A stretch of 64,000 bases of DNA, taken from the NCBI GenBank assembly GCA_964421595.1, contig CAYQXY010000013.1:1-64000 (forward strand). Direction: 5' to 3'. The notes under the pieces are model-generated. The model saw only the letters and a list, made by a program, of their open reading frames with translations, was not told where the DNA came from and did no database searches. The stretch is from PXAP01 sp964421595 (GTDB lineage: Bacteria; Bacteroidota; Bacteroidia; Bacteroidales; PUMT01). Below are positions 33,376 through 42,914 of the stretch, piece after piece. A program made the position numbers and the translations under genes. Within the stretch, counting starts at the first letter, position 1; each line of letters begins with the position of its first letter.

Positions 33376-36375
33376 ATGAGGAAAATTGTTATTTTAAGTT
33401 TTATTTCATTGTTTATGCTAACTGCTGTTGCATGGACACAAGGCAGAAATGTAACCGGCCGGGTTACATCTGCTGAAGATGGTCTGGGCATTCCCGGGGC
33501 ATCTGTTGTATTAAAAGGGACAAGTATTGGTACAGTTACAGATTTCGACGGAATGTACTCTATTTCTGTACCTTCAGCTGAGTCAGTGCTTGTATACTCT
33601 TTTGTAGGGATGGAGGCGCAGGAAATCGTTGCCGGCAGCCAGTCTGTTATCAATGTCAGCCTCCAGCCGGCTCTTCTCGATCTCGATGAGGTAGTTGTTG
33701 TCGGTTATGGTACCAGGTTAAAATCAGAACTGACAGGGTCTATTGCCCAGGTGAGGGCCGAAGACATTGCCAATACCACACAGCCCAGTTTCGAATCGGC
33801 AATTCAGGGAAGGACAGCCGGTGTATACGTGCAGGGGGGGAGTGGAAAGATCGGACAGGCCATCAAGGTCCGTGTCCGTGGTTCTGCTTCAGTATCGGCA
33901 AGTAATCAACCATTGTATGTGGTTGATGGTTTCCCGATTATTGCAGAGGACCTTGGTACAGGTACAAATGAGCCTATCAACCCGATGGCTGACCTTAACC
34001 CTGCTGACATTGAATCAATACAGGTTCTTAAGGATGCTTCGGCTGCCGCAATTTATGGTTCACGTGCGGCTAACGGGGTGGTTCTTATCACTACAAAACG
34101 CGGACTGGAAGGAGCAACACAGATAAATTTCTCAACTCAACTTGGTTTCAGCGAGCCTGCAAATAAGGTCGGTTTCCTTAACAGAGAACAGTATCTTGAA
34201 CTCTTTGAGTATGCATATCAGTGGGCACCTGTTTTCGGGCCTGACCATGAAGCTGCACTGGATTGGGGATGGGCACACTGGAGAGAAGGAGCTGATGTTA
34301 ACTGGGAAGATGAGGCATTAAAACGCGGTAACCTGCAACAGTATGATCTTTCTGCCAGAGGTGGAACCGCAACTACCAGATACTATGCAGCACTTTCCTA
34401 TGTTGATCAGGAGGGTATCCTGCTGGGGAATGAATATAACAGGATAAGCGGCCGTCTGAATCTTGATCAGGATGCAACAGACAGACTTGCTTTTGGAATG
34501 AACCTGAATTTTGTTAGGTCGGAAACCAACAGGGTGGCCAATGATAATGCTTTTGCAACTCCTCTTCAGATGATTGCACTGCCACCTATCAATCCTACCC
34601 ATGACCCGGTTACTGGTGAATTGAACAACAGAACGGCATATGCAAATGGCTTGATTCCTGCAAAGTACAGTAATTTTGACCAGGAAGTTTACAGAACCAT
34701 AGGTAATGTTTTTGCGAACTACAGTATCCTGCCCAATCTCCAGTTCCGTTCAGAGTGGGGAGTTGATGTATACGCACAGCGTGAAATCGGATACCAGGGT
34801 CGTCTCACAAATGATGGAGGTCCTACAGGTGTCGGAAGCGACAGAACGGTAACAATGAGGAGCTTAAGTACCAACAATTATCTTACATTTGACCATAACT
34901 TTGCAGATGTATTTGATCTTAACCTTGTTGGTGGTATGAGCTTCCAGGATGCCAATCAGGATATTGCATCAATCACTTCACGGAACTTTCCCAATGATCG
35001 TTTTAGAAGACTGGCAAGTGCATCTGAAATTGCAGCAGCATCATCAACAGGAACCCGTTATAGCTATGTATCATATTTCTCAAGGGCCAATATTAGTATT
35101 CAGGGCCGATACCTGTTATCATTAAGTGGACGTTTTGACGGTTCCTCCAGATTCAGTGCTGACAACAGGTATGGTTTCTTTCCTGCAGCATCAGCTGCCT
35201 GGATAATGACCAACGAGAATTTCATGGAGAATTCAGGAGTTCTTAGCTTTCTTAAACCCCGTGTAAGCTGGGGTATTGTAGGTAACTCCGAGATTGGCAA
35301 TTTTCAGTACCAGGCACTTTACCAGGCCAGTAACTACGCAGGCCTGTCAGGTATGATCCCCACAAGTGTGCCGAGTCCGGATCTTAGATGGGAAACTACC
35401 TATCAATCAGATTTTGGTCTTGACTTTGGGTTTCTTGATAACCGTATTACCGGTGAAGTTGACTATTACATCAAAAACACAGAGGATCTGCTTCTTAGTG
35501 TAAACCTGCCCGGAACATCAGGGTTCAATAACGTGACACAGAACGTCGGTAATCTTGAGAACAAGGGATGGGAGTTTGCACTTAATACAGTGAATTTTAC
35601 CGGAGAGTTCCAGTGGAATACAAACTTTAATATTGCTTTCAACAAGAATGAGGTTACCAACCTTGACGGACAGGTAATTCAGATTGGAAACAGCCGTGCG
35701 ATGGAAGGACAACCCCTTGGAGTTTTCTGGATGCCGGTTTATGCAGGTGTTGATCCTGAAAATGGAGATGCTCTGTTTTATACTGATGATACTCAAACAG
35801 AAACCACTACCAGTCTGCAAACTGCTGAACATCAGGTGGCCGGTGATCCAAACCCCGACTTTATGGGTGGATTGACGAACACATTCAGTTACAGGGGGTT
35901 TGATCTTAGCGTACTGTTTCAATTTGTTTCCGGCAATGATATTTTCAATGCAGGCCGCCAGTGGCAGGCTGATGGTATATCATGGAAGGACAATCAGACA
36001 CTGGATTTCTATGAAAACCACTGGAGAGAACCTGGAGACAATGCCAAGTACCCTCAACCCAGATGGCTGGATGGTAACGGTTACGGTGTGTCATCTATGC
36101 TGATCTTTGACGGATCATATATCAGGCTTAAGGATGCTACTTTAGGTTATACACTGCCTTCCAGCCTCGTTTCAAGGGCCAATATTGCGAGTGTAAGGAT
36201 CTTTGCCAAAGGACTTAATCTGCTGACATGGACTGAATATCCGGGATGGGATCCGGAAGCCAACTTTGTTGGTACAGGTCCTTCTGCACAGACACAGAAC
36301 ATCCTTCAGGGACGTGATTTTTATACGGCTCCGCAGCCAAGGTCTATAACTTTCGGCTTGACAATGGGTTTCTAA
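33376..36375 (+). CDS. SusC/RagA-family TonB-linked outer-membrane transporter
   Basis: A 999-residue protein with signal peptide MRKIVILSFISLFMLTAVAW. Residues about 26-100 are the CarboxypepD_reg domain (VTGRVTSAEDGLGIPGASVV). The plug begins at the family hallmark DLDEVVVVGYGT, then QGRTAGVYVQGGSG, VRVRGSASVS and the SusC signature LKDASAAAIYGSRAANGVV. The barrel ends in PRSITFGLTMGF with a terminal Phe. It imports a ligand captured by its SusD-like partner using TonB energy. The SusD gene starts 27 bp downstream. At about 1,000 residues it is of ordinary SusC size. Glycan, peptide or other cargo cannot be told from sequence. Confidence 0.95.
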   Translation: MRKIVILSFISLFMLTAVAWTQGRNVTGRVTSAEDGLGIPGASVVLKGTSIGTVTDFDGMYSISVPSAESVLVYSFVGMEAQEIVAGSQSVINVSLQPALLDLDEVVVVGYGTRLKSELTGSIAQVRAEDIANTTQPSFESAIQGRTAGVYVQGGSGKIGQAIKVRVRGSASVSASNQPLYVVDGFPIIAEDLGTGTNEPINPMADLNPADIESIQVLKDASAAAIYGSRAANGVVLITTKRGLEGATQINFSTQLGFSEPANKVGFLNREQYLELFEYAYQWAPVFGPDHEAALDWGWAHWREGADVNWEDEALKRGNLQQYDLSARGGTATTRYYAALSYVDQEGILLGNEYNRISGRLNLDQDATDRLAFGMNLNFVRSETNRVANDNAFATPLQMIALPPINPTHDPVTGELNNRTAYANGLIPAKYSNFDQEVYRTIGNVFANYSILPNLQFRSEWGVDVYAQREIGYQGRLTNDGGPTGVGSDRTVTMRSLSTNNYLTFDHNFADVFDLNLVGGMSFQDANQDIASITSRNFPNDRFRRLASASEIAAASSTGTRYSYVSYFSRANISIQGRYLLSLSGRFDGSSRFSADNRYGFFPAASAAWIMTNENFMENSGVLSFLKPRVSWGIVGNSEIGNFQYQALYQASNYAGLSGMIPTSVPSPDLRWETTYQSDFGLDFGFLDNRITGEVDYYIKNTEDLLLSVNLPGTSGFNNVTQNVGNLENKGWEFALNTVNFTGEFQWNTNFNIAFNKNEVTNLDGQVIQIGNSRAMEGQPLGVFWMPVYAGVDPENGDALFYTDDTQTETTTSLQTAEHQVAGDPNPDFMGGLTNTFSYRGFDLSVLFQFVSGNDIFNAGRQWQADGISWKDNQTLDFYENHWREPGDNAKYPQPRWLDGNGYGVSSMLIFDGSYIRLKDATLGYTLPSSLVSRANIASVRIFAKGLNLLTWTEYPGWDPEANFVGTGPSAQTQNILQGRDFYTAPQPRSITFGLTMGF

Positions 36376-36401
36376 AAGGAGGAAAGAAACAGATATTAAA
36401 A

Positions 36402-37871
36402 ATGAAAAAAGAGATAAATATGAAAAATACAAGAATATTTAAAATACTCAGCATCTTTGTCCTTGCTGTCTTTATTGCCTCGTGCGATAAATACATGGAT
36501 ATTGACCCCCAACAGTCAATTTTTGCTGATGATGCACTTACCAATGAAGGCATGATAAGTGCCCTGAATGGTGCATACAGCCGTATTGCTGGCCCGGAAC
36601 TTTTTGCGGGCAGTTCGATTTTTCACTCAGACCTTCTGGGTGACGACGGTGACGCCGACTGGGTAGGTACTTTTATCGGCTATAGATGGATGGCAGGTAA
36701 AACACTTGGAGCCAGTGAAGGTACAATAACCGGCAAATGGCTGGCCGGATACAGGGCAATAAACTCAGTCAATACAGTACTGGAAAACCTGGAGGTTGTC
36801 AATGAAAATTCCAGGGTTAGGATTGAAGGTGAAGCGAAGTTCATAAGGGGGATTGTATATTTTGAACTGGTTCGTTTCTATGGGTTACCATATGAGCCCG
36901 GGCAAACCAATTCTCAATTAGGAGTTCCTCTTATTCTTAATACCTTCCCGGCACTTCCGTCACCCGATGCTAATGTTTCCAGGGCTCAGGTTGAGGATAT
37001 ATATGTCCAGATTTTAAGTGACCTAAACGATGCAAAGGCACTTCTGACACCCAGTATCGCTGGTGGTAACGGAGGTCGTGCAACAAGTACTGTTGCAAGT
37101 GCTTTTCTTTCAAGGGTGTATATGACAATGGGAATGTTTGAAGAGGCAGCTCAGGAAGCAGATATTGTTATTGAACAGTTTGGAGGCGAGAGTGCCTTGA
37201 ATGATGCTCCCCGTTCGGCTTTTAACAATGACAATTATACTTCAGAGGATGTTTTCATGATCAACCAGAATATCAACAGCCATGCCGGACAGGCAAATGA
37301 CGGAATAGGCACATTCTTTGCCAGTCTGCCGGGCTATGGTCGTGGTGATATGCACATTACGCAGAAACATATTGACAGGTATGAAGAAGGTGATCTTCGC
37401 GGACAGGTTATGGAAAATATACCTGCACTGAACCCGTCAATAGCCGATGTAAACCAGATGTTTTATATTGGCGTGGCTACAAATGGCGGAGGAATTATGT
37501 CGTCCAAATGGGGTAAGTTTGATGCAAATATTAATGTTATCCGCCTGGCGGAAATGTTCCTTACACGTGCCGAAGCCAATTTCGAAAATGGAAGTACTAT
37601 TGGAGCCGAGCCTGTAGATGATATCAATGTAATTCGTCGCAGGGCAGGGTTAGAAGATGTTGGTTCTGTTGGTATGGAAGATATACGCAGGGAGCGCCGT
37701 CTTGAACTGGCATGGGAAGGTCACAGGCTGCATGACCTCAGGCGCTGGAAAGGTACTCTCTTTGAAGGTACTGATAATGAAATTCCATATAATTCACCGC
37801 GTCTGGTATTACCAATACCTCAGAGGGAAATTGATGTGAATGATAACCTCGAACAGAATCCGGGTTATTAA
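36402..37871 (+). CDS. SusD/RagB-family surface lipoprotein
   Basis: A 489-residue lipoprotein with lipobox IASC (Cys28; Cys22 if the alternative ATG at 36420 is used). It opens CDKYMDIDPQQSIFADDALT as SusD proteins do. TPR-like helices follow (AEAKFIRGIVYFELVRFYG, VASAFLSRVYMTMGMFEEAA). The C-terminal RagB region has IRLAEMFLTRAEANFENG, INVIRRRAGL, IRRERRLELAWEGHRLHDLR and ends LEQNPGY, all hallmarks. It forms the lid over the upstream SusC channel. No glycoside hydrolase, sulfatase or lyase follows; the next gene is on the other strand after a strong terminator. Confidence 0.96.
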   Translation: MKKEINMKNTRIFKILSIFVLAVFIASCDKYMDIDPQQSIFADDALTNEGMISALNGAYSRIAGPELFAGSSIFHSDLLGDDGDADWVGTFIGYRWMAGKTLGASEGTITGKWLAGYRAINSVNTVLENLEVVNENSRVRIEGEAKFIRGIVYFELVRFYGLPYEPGQTNSQLGVPLILNTFPALPSPDANVSRAQVEDIYVQILSDLNDAKALLTPSIAGGNGGRATSTVASAFLSRVYMTMGMFEEAAQEADIVIEQFGGESALNDAPRSAFNNDNYTSEDVFMINQNINSHAGQANDGIGTFFASLPGYGRGDMHITQKHIDRYEEGDLRGQVMENIPALNPSIADVNQMFYIGVATNGGGIMSSKWGKFDANINVIRLAEMFLTRAEANFENGSTIGAEPVDDINVIRRRAGLEDVGSVGMEDIRRERRLELAWEGHRLHDLRRWKGTLFEGTDNEIPYNSPRLVLPIPQREIDVNDNLEQNPGY

Positions 37872-37891
37872 TACAATAGATTAATCTCATT

Positions 37892-37919
37892 AAAAAAGCT
37901 GCTTTTGGGCAGCTTTTTT
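37892..37919. terminator. Bidirectional terminator after susD
   Basis: AAAAAAGCTGC and GCAGCTTTTTT pair around TTTTGG, 21 bp after the SusD stop. It can also end the convergent LYS9-like gene. Confidence 0.85.
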
Positions 37920-37963
37920 AATTTACATATGTTACCGGCAATTTTGCGGTGAGTGATTAAATA

Positions 37964-39307
37964 TTAAACAGGATCAATAAAATCGCTTCCAGGTAACCCA
38001 TATTCCTCAACCATTTTGATTTCCATTTCCTCCAGCCGGTCAAGTATCGGGTTATATATTTCCGGTATAACCGGAATATGGACACCCCTGGCGTTTATCT
38101 TATTATTAAGGATCATTTCAACTCCGATTGCCGCAGGCAGTGCGACGGTTCGGGCAATTGAAGTATCAGTTGCAGGTGTGCCAAAGTCAAGCATGGTCGA
38201 TTTTATAACTTCCCTGGTGCCGCCTGGAAATGATGCAAGGAAGATATGTTGCATTGCCACCATGTCCCGTTCTTTATGGCCAAGCATCATTTTTTCGATC
38301 ATGAGGTCCGATACAATTTCAAAGGGTGAATCAACTCCCCTGTTCACAGGTGTATCAGAGAAAAGTCCAAGCCATTCCATCGCCTTGACCGGCAATGAAT
38401 CAGGTTTAATTCCCAGGTGGAGGGCCACCTTATTGTCAATTTCACCTGGAAGGTCTTCATTTATCATATATGCCATAAATTCTGCATAACTCATTCCAGT
38501 GAAATCTTTCTTTTCATCGGATATCAGTCTGAGTTTTTTCATAGAATCAAGTATTTCACACCATCCGGGATAGCGGAAAGTACCTCTGATCATAGTCCTT
38601 GTATTGGGAATCCCGTATAATTCAATATATGGAAGGGAATCACGGTTTGGATAAACCTCCAGTTGGCCAATTTCAGGGAAGTTAAGTTTCAGAGGAGCTT
38701 TAAAAAGATCCTCTGTTGGAATTTTGACAACTTTCCGGTTTCTGAGAAACTGGCCGTTATTGTTTCCTGCCATTACAACACCTTTAGGACTCCATGAGAA
38801 TTTATACCTAAAAGGATTATCAGCAGCCTCCGGAGCAGGAAGTGCACCACATATTGAATAGAATCCTTCTATTTGTCCTCCTCTGCCATGCACGTTGTCA
38901 ATGATGCGCATTGCCGACATATGGTCAATCCCGGGGTCTAGTCCGAGTTCATTCAGAATAATGATACCCGCTTCCCTGGCCTGCCGGTCAAGAGCCTTCA
39001 TTTCCGGTTTTACATACGAAGTAGTTACCATGTTCCTTTTATGCTTCAGGCAATATCCTGCAACAAGCACATGAAATGTCCAGGGAAGCAGGCTGACTGT
39101 AAGATCATGTTCAGAAATCATTTTATCCAGCCCCGGCTCATCGTCTACAGTCCACGCCAGGGCAGTACCTCCGGAATGGCTCCCTATCATCGATTCTGCC
39201 TTTGATTTTGTTCTGGTTGCTACAGTAACTTTTATTCCCTTATCGAGAAGGTAGGTTACAATCGGCTTTACTACCATGCCTGCTCCGAGTATCAAGACTT
39301 TGTGCAT
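37964..39307 (-). CDS. Saccharopine dehydrogenase-like protein (LYS9 type)
   Basis: A 447-residue protein. The N-terminal Rossmann fold has VLILGAGMVVKPIVTYLLDK; SYVKPEMKALDRQAREAGII and LNELGLDPGIDHMSAMRIID are central motifs; GALPAPEAADNPFRYKFSWS is the most diagnostic stretch of the saccharopine reductase (LYS9) family. In fungi the enzyme joins glutamate and aminoadipate semialdehyde; in bacteria homologues act in lysine degradation or on related imino acids. No lysine-ketoglutarate reductase partner is adjacent, so the physiological reaction is open. Confidence 0.85.
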   Translation of the reverse strand: MHKVLILGAGMVVKPIVTYLLDKGIKVTVATRTKSKAESMIGSHSGGTALAWTVDDEPGLDKMISEHDLTVSLLPWTFHVLVAGYCLKHKRNMVTTSYVKPEMKALDRQAREAGIIILNELGLDPGIDHMSAMRIIDNVHGRGGQIEGFYSICGALPAPEAADNPFRYKFSWSPKGVVMAGNNNGQFLRNRKVVKIPTEDLFKAPLKLNFPEIGQLEVYPNRDSLPYIELYGIPNTRTMIRGTFRYPGWCEILDSMKKLRLISDEKKDFTGMSYAEFMAYMINEDLPGEIDNKVALHLGIKPDSLPVKAMEWLGLFSDTPVNRGVDSPFEIVSDLMIEKMMLGHKERDMVAMQHIFLASFPGGTREVIKSTMLDFGTPATDTSIARTVALPAAIGVEMILNNKINARGVHIPVIPEIYNPILDRLEEMEIKMVEEYGLPGSDFIDPV

Positions 39308-39491
39308 ACACTATCTGTTTTAAATTTTGTTTAAACGGAAATAGAACTTACGACGAAAGTATAAAGATTATTATTTGGCACTCATGATTAGAATCATGCA
39401 TTATCGTCTCATTTTATGTTCCATAGCATCCTTCTCCATTCCCGCCGGTGGATGGTTAATGGGCTGTATCTGTAAATATTGATAATAAAAT

Positions 39492-40208
39492 TTAATGAAG
39501 GAAATAAAGGTAAAAATCTTTAGTAAGAGCCTTGAACTCTTCTGAGTATTCATGACGTTTTTCCAGTTCGATCACTATATCTGACTTTTTCACATCACCC
39601 TTATTGCGCATAAACTCCACCAGAAGACGTTTAGGTGACTTGCCCGGATTGGGACGCACATATGTTATTTTCCTCAAGAACAGGTTTTTAAGTTCCGCTT
39701 TCCCGATAAACAACATTGCCTCAGGTACAGGCATTATCATGCAGTAGCTTCCATCGGGATTCAGGAGGTTTGTAACACCATCAATCAGGTCGTCCATTGA
39801 TAATGAATGTGAATGCCGGGCCACAGATCGTTCAGCGGCAGGATTAAGCAATGAGTTCTGAAAGTATGGAGGGTTTGCAACTATCATATCATAAGTTTTG
39901 TTACACTGCTTCCAGTAATCCTGAAATGATATGTGATGCATTGCAAATCTTGATTTCCAGGGACTGTTTTCTGCATTCGCAAGCGCCTGTCTGTAGCTTT
40001 CACTGTCAATTTCAATAGCATCTATAAAGCAATCCGGGTTCCGCTGGGCCAGCATAATAGCAATTAATCCGCTACCTGTCCCGATATCCAGAACTGAACC
40101 GGCATTATTAACATTGCACCAGGCTCCCAGAAGCACACCATCGGTGCCCACCTTCATGGCGCATTTATCATGATAAATATCAAATTGCTTAAAACGGAAA
40201 GGCTTCAT
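39492..40208 (-). CDS. trmN6: tRNA1(Val) (adenine37-N6)-methyltransferase
   Basis: A 238-residue class I SAM methyltransferase. Motif I is VLDIGTGSGLIAIMLAQR, an acidic residue closes strand 2 (IDAIEIDSESY), and motif IV is ANPPYF, the N-P-P-Y signature of N6-adenine methylation. The opening FRFKQFDIYHDKCAMKVGTD with DGVLLGAW is typical of TrmN6 (YfiC), which methylates A37 of tRNA-Val1. Family length is about 240. Divergent from the TIGR02757 gene, 92 bp away. Confidence 0.9.
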   Translation of the reverse strand: MKPFRFKQFDIYHDKCAMKVGTDGVLLGAWCNVNNAGSVLDIGTGSGLIAIMLAQRNPDCFIDAIEIDSESYRQALANAENSPWKSRFAMHHISFQDYWKQCNKTYDMIVANPPYFQNSLLNPAAERSVARHSHSLSMDDLIDGVTNLLNPDGSYCMIMPVPEAMLFIGKAELKNLFLRKITYVRPNPGKSPKRLLVEFMRNKGDVKKSDIVIELEKRHEYSEEFKALTKDFYLYFLH

Positions 40209-40300
40209 GTTTCAGGAAAATCATTATGCTTCTGCGGGTAATTAAGGTTGCATGATTTTTAACCATATTTCCTTATTTTTATGCCCACCAAATTAAGGAA

Positions 40301-41071
40301 ATGAAATTAAATATGGATGAGTTGAAAGAGTTCCTTGATGAAAAGGTTGAATTTTTTAACCGGCCTTCCTTCATTGAATCAGATCCAATTAGTATTCCAC
40401 ATCAATTTACGGAGAAAGAAGATATTGAAATAGCCGGATTTCTTGCAGCCACAATTGCATGGGGTAACAGAAAGATGATTCTGAGAAATGCAAACCGGAT
40501 TATGGAATTACTTGACCATTCACCATATGAATTCATATTGAATTCGAGTGATAGGGAACTGGAGAATGTCGGTAGTTTTGTTCACAGGACATTTAATTCC
40601 ACCGATCTGTTATATTTTTTGAAGGCATTGCAGCACATCTACAAGACCAAAGGGGGTTTTGAATCTGTCTTCAAAACTTATCGCACGAATGATTCGCTCC
40701 AACCTGCTATACATGAATTACATAAGATTTTTTTTGAACTTCCGCATGAAAAGAGAACTGAGCGACATGTATCTGATCCATATAAAGGATCAGCAGCTAA
40801 GAAGCTGAATATGTATTTGCGGTGGATGATCCGCAGCGACAATAATGGAGTAGATTTTGGCATATGGGACTCAATATCCCCATCTATATTATCATGCCCT
40901 CTCGATGTCCATTCCGGAAATGTGGCCAGGAAACTGGGACTGTTAAAGCGCAAACAAAATGATGCAAAGGCAGTTGCCGAACTGGATGAAGTTTTAAGAA
41001 GTTTTGACTCAGACGATCCTGTTAAATATGATTTTGCATTATTTGGATTGGGTGCTATTGAAAAATTTTGA
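40301..41071 (+). CDS. TIGR02757-family protein of unknown function
   Basis: A 256-residue cytosolic protein of the conserved TIGR02757/DUF2400 family. ADPISIPHQF-like and EDIEIAGFLAATIAWGNRKM at the N-terminus, SDPYKGSAAKKLNMYLRWMI, and CPLDVHSGNVARKLGLLKRK with DPVKYDFALFGLG at the end are its hallmarks. The middle helices resemble a helix-hairpin-helix/endonuclease III-like arrangement, but catalytic function is not established. The PurF-like gene follows after 60 bp with its own promoter. Confidence 0.88.
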   Translation: MKLNMDELKEFLDEKVEFFNRPSFIESDPISIPHQFTEKEDIEIAGFLAATIAWGNRKMILRNANRIMELLDHSPYEFILNSSDRELENVGSFVHRTFNSTDLLYFLKALQHIYKTKGGFESVFKTYRTNDSLQPAIHELHKIFFELPHEKRTERHVSDPYKGSAAKKLNMYLRWMIRSDNNGVDFGIWDSISPSILSCPLDVHSGNVARKLGLLKRKQNDAKAVAELDEVLRSFDSDDPVKYDFALFGLGAIEKF

Positions 41072-41100
41072 TAGAAAAAAGAAAAATCTTTATAGCTTTG
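41068..41100 (+). promoter_or_regulatory. Promoter of the PurF-like gene
   Basis: TTG (41068-41070, within TTTTG) and TAGCTTTG (41093-41100) are 22 nt apart, 31 bp before the start codon. The -33 part overlaps the 3' end of the TIGR02757 gene. Confidence 0.5.
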
Positions 41101-41131
41101 CAGCCTCTTACCTGAAAACAAATATTCACAT

Positions 41132-42535
41132 ATGAGTGGTTTTTTTGGAGCTGTTTCAAAAAAGAATTGTGTCGCTGAAGTTTTTTATGGCACTGATTAT
41201 CATTCCCATCTGGGAACAAAGAGGGGAGGACTGGTTTTTTATAATCCCCGGGAAGGGTTTCAAAGGTCTATTCATAATCTTGAGAATTCTTACTTCAGGA
41301 CCAAGTTCGAGTCTGATCTGAAAGATTTTGAAGGTAATTCCGGTCTTGGCATTATTAGCGATACTGACCCCCAGCCAATATTACTGGATTCGCATCTCGG
41401 CAAATTTGCGATAGTTACAGTAAGCAGGATCGTTAACCTTGACAACCTTGCTGCCGGCTTTCGGAGCAAAAAAAAGCATTTCACCGGAAATTTCGAGGGG
41501 AATATAAATCCCACTGAAGTTGTGGCAAATCTGATCTGTGAAGAAGATGATTTTGTATCAGGAATTAAGCATGTTTATGAAAGAATTCAGGGGTCCTGCT
41601 CTCTTCTGATACTTACACCCGACAGGATTATTGCAGCAAGAGATAATCTGGGACGCACACCGGTTGTTATCGGAAAAAAAGAAGGAGCATACGCTGTAGC
41701 ATCAGAGACAACTTCCTTTCCTAATCTGGGATATGAGACTGATTACTTTATTGGTCCGGGAGAAATTGTTGAGGTTAGAGAAGACAGTATCACTGTATTA
41801 AAGCCTGCTGGTGAGAGGATGCAGGTTTGTGCCTTCCTTTGGGTCTATTTTGGTTACCCAACTTCTTATTACGAAGGGATTAACGTTGAGGAAAGCCGCT
41901 ACCGGTGTGGTGCAGCTCTTGCTAAAAGAGACAATATTAATGCTGATTTTGTTTCCGGCATACCTGATTCGGGAGTTGGACATGCGATTGGCTACAGTAA
42001 TGAAAGATGTGTTCCCTATAAAAGGGCATATACAAAATATACACCCACGTGGCCAAGGAGCTTCATGCCTTTTAAGCAGGAAACACGTGAACTGGTAGCA
42101 AAAATGAAGCTGATTCCCAACAAATCAATCATTAAAGGAAAAAGTATTATTTTTTGCGATGACTCAATAGTAAGAGGAACTCAGTTAAAGGATACTGCAA
42201 AAGATCTGAGGATGGCAGGAGCAGGAGAGTTACACATGCGTATTGCCTGTCCGCCATTAAGTTTTTCCTGCGACTTTCTTAATTTTTCACAGTCGAGGAC
42301 CTCTCTGGAACTTGCTACCAGGAAGGCTGTTACACAACTTGAGGGTGAGATTAAAAACATGGAAAAGTATTCTTTACCGGGAAGTGACCATTATAATGCC
42401 ATGGTAGAGCAGATCACAAAAAATATGGGAATTGACTCTCTTATTTACCAGGATATCAGTGATCTGGTAATGGCCATTGGTCTCCCAAAGGAAAAACTTT
42501 GCACCCATTGCTGGGATAATTCCAGTTACTTTTAA
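41132..42535 (+). CDS. Amidophosphoribosyltransferase-like protein with degenerate glutaminase domain
   Basis: A 467-residue PurF homologue. The phosphoribosyltransferase half is well kept: SGIPDSGVGHAIGYSNERC, and the PRPP motif IIFCDDSIVRGTQLKD (about residues 340-355). Cysteines in CAFLWVYF, SFSCDF and the terminal CTHC correspond to the four [4Fe-4S] ligands of B. subtilis PurF. The N-terminal glutaminase half is not canonical: the catalytic Cys after Met is Ser (MSGFFGAVS), the QHRGQ-AGI, HVRY and HNG motifs are replaced (HLGTKRGGL, LGIISD, VSRIVN). It may use free ammonia, use Ser2 as nucleophile, or act on another substrate. No other pur gene is adjacent, so the purine-synthesis role is inferred from the family only. 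Confidence 0.8.
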   Translation: MSGFFGAVSKKNCVAEVFYGTDYHSHLGTKRGGLVFYNPREGFQRSIHNLENSYFRTKFESDLKDFEGNSGLGIISDTDPQPILLDSHLGKFAIVTVSRIVNLDNLAAGFRSKKKHFTGNFEGNINPTEVVANLICEEDDFVSGIKHVYERIQGSCSLLILTPDRIIAARDNLGRTPVVIGKKEGAYAVASETTSFPNLGYETDYFIGPGEIVEVREDSITVLKPAGERMQVCAFLWVYFGYPTSYYEGINVEESRYRCGAALAKRDNINADFVSGIPDSGVGHAIGYSNERCVPYKRAYTKYTPTWPRSFMPFKQETRELVAKMKLIPNKSIIKGKSIIFCDDSIVRGTQLKDTAKDLRMAGAGELHMRIACPPLSFSCDFLNFSQSRTSLELATRKAVTQLEGEIKNMEKYSLPGSDHYNAMVEQITKNMGIDSLIYQDISDLVMAIGLPKEKLCTHCWDNSSYF

Positions 42536-42584
42536 TTAACATATCAGATTAAAGTGCTTAATACCGATTGATTGCCCATGAAAT

Positions 42585-42717
42585 ATTCATCCGAATAATT
42601 TAAAATTATTAATCTATTTATAAGTAAGTTACAATTGCTAATCACGTGGTCGCCGCGGATGGATCACCCATGGATTATTCGTTTCTTTTTGTGTGCCCTG
42701 GTTCTTGGGAGATTCAT
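42585..42717. repeat. Dispersed repeat R1, copy B
   Basis: The core at 42592-42681 is 90 bp, begins CGAATAAT and ends ATTATTCG, exactly as copy A (8855-8944). Flanks ATTCAT on the left and GAGATTCAT on the right are shared too. By eye only about six differences exist over 130 bp, including CGCCGCGG for CGCCACGG, which preserves a G-U pair in the small CGTGG hairpin. Confidence 0.8.
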
Positions 42718-42771
42718 CTTTTTATATTGCCACTGAATCTGGACGATTAACTGTCCGGTATTTATTGTACC

Positions 42772-42914
42772 TTTCTCCTGTAAAAAACAAGAAGTTAAAA
42801 TTTTGTAGATAAAATACAAAATTTTAACTTACAGGAGGAACCGCTTCGCTTTCCCATGATTTTTTTTTATCCGGCTGTTTGTATTTTCGGATAAAAAAAA
42901 TTCATGTACATTTG
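42772..42914 (+). repeat. Dispersed structured repeat R2, copy 2 (143 bp)
   Basis: Same length as copy 1. Hairpin 1 has the same 16-bp arms with loop GATAAAA. Hairpin 2 arms lie at 42855-42873 and 42888-42906 with one mismatch; relative to copy 1 the arms have changed on both sides (A to T on the left, T to A on the right at one paired position), keeping the stem. It ends in TACATTTG (42907-42914), 53 bp before the ABC-F start. Confidence 0.85.

Noticed and set aside
33376..37871. Polysaccharide utilisation locus
   Set aside because: Only the SusC/SusD pair is present; no glycoside hydrolase, lyase, sulfatase or regulator lies within several genes on either side.
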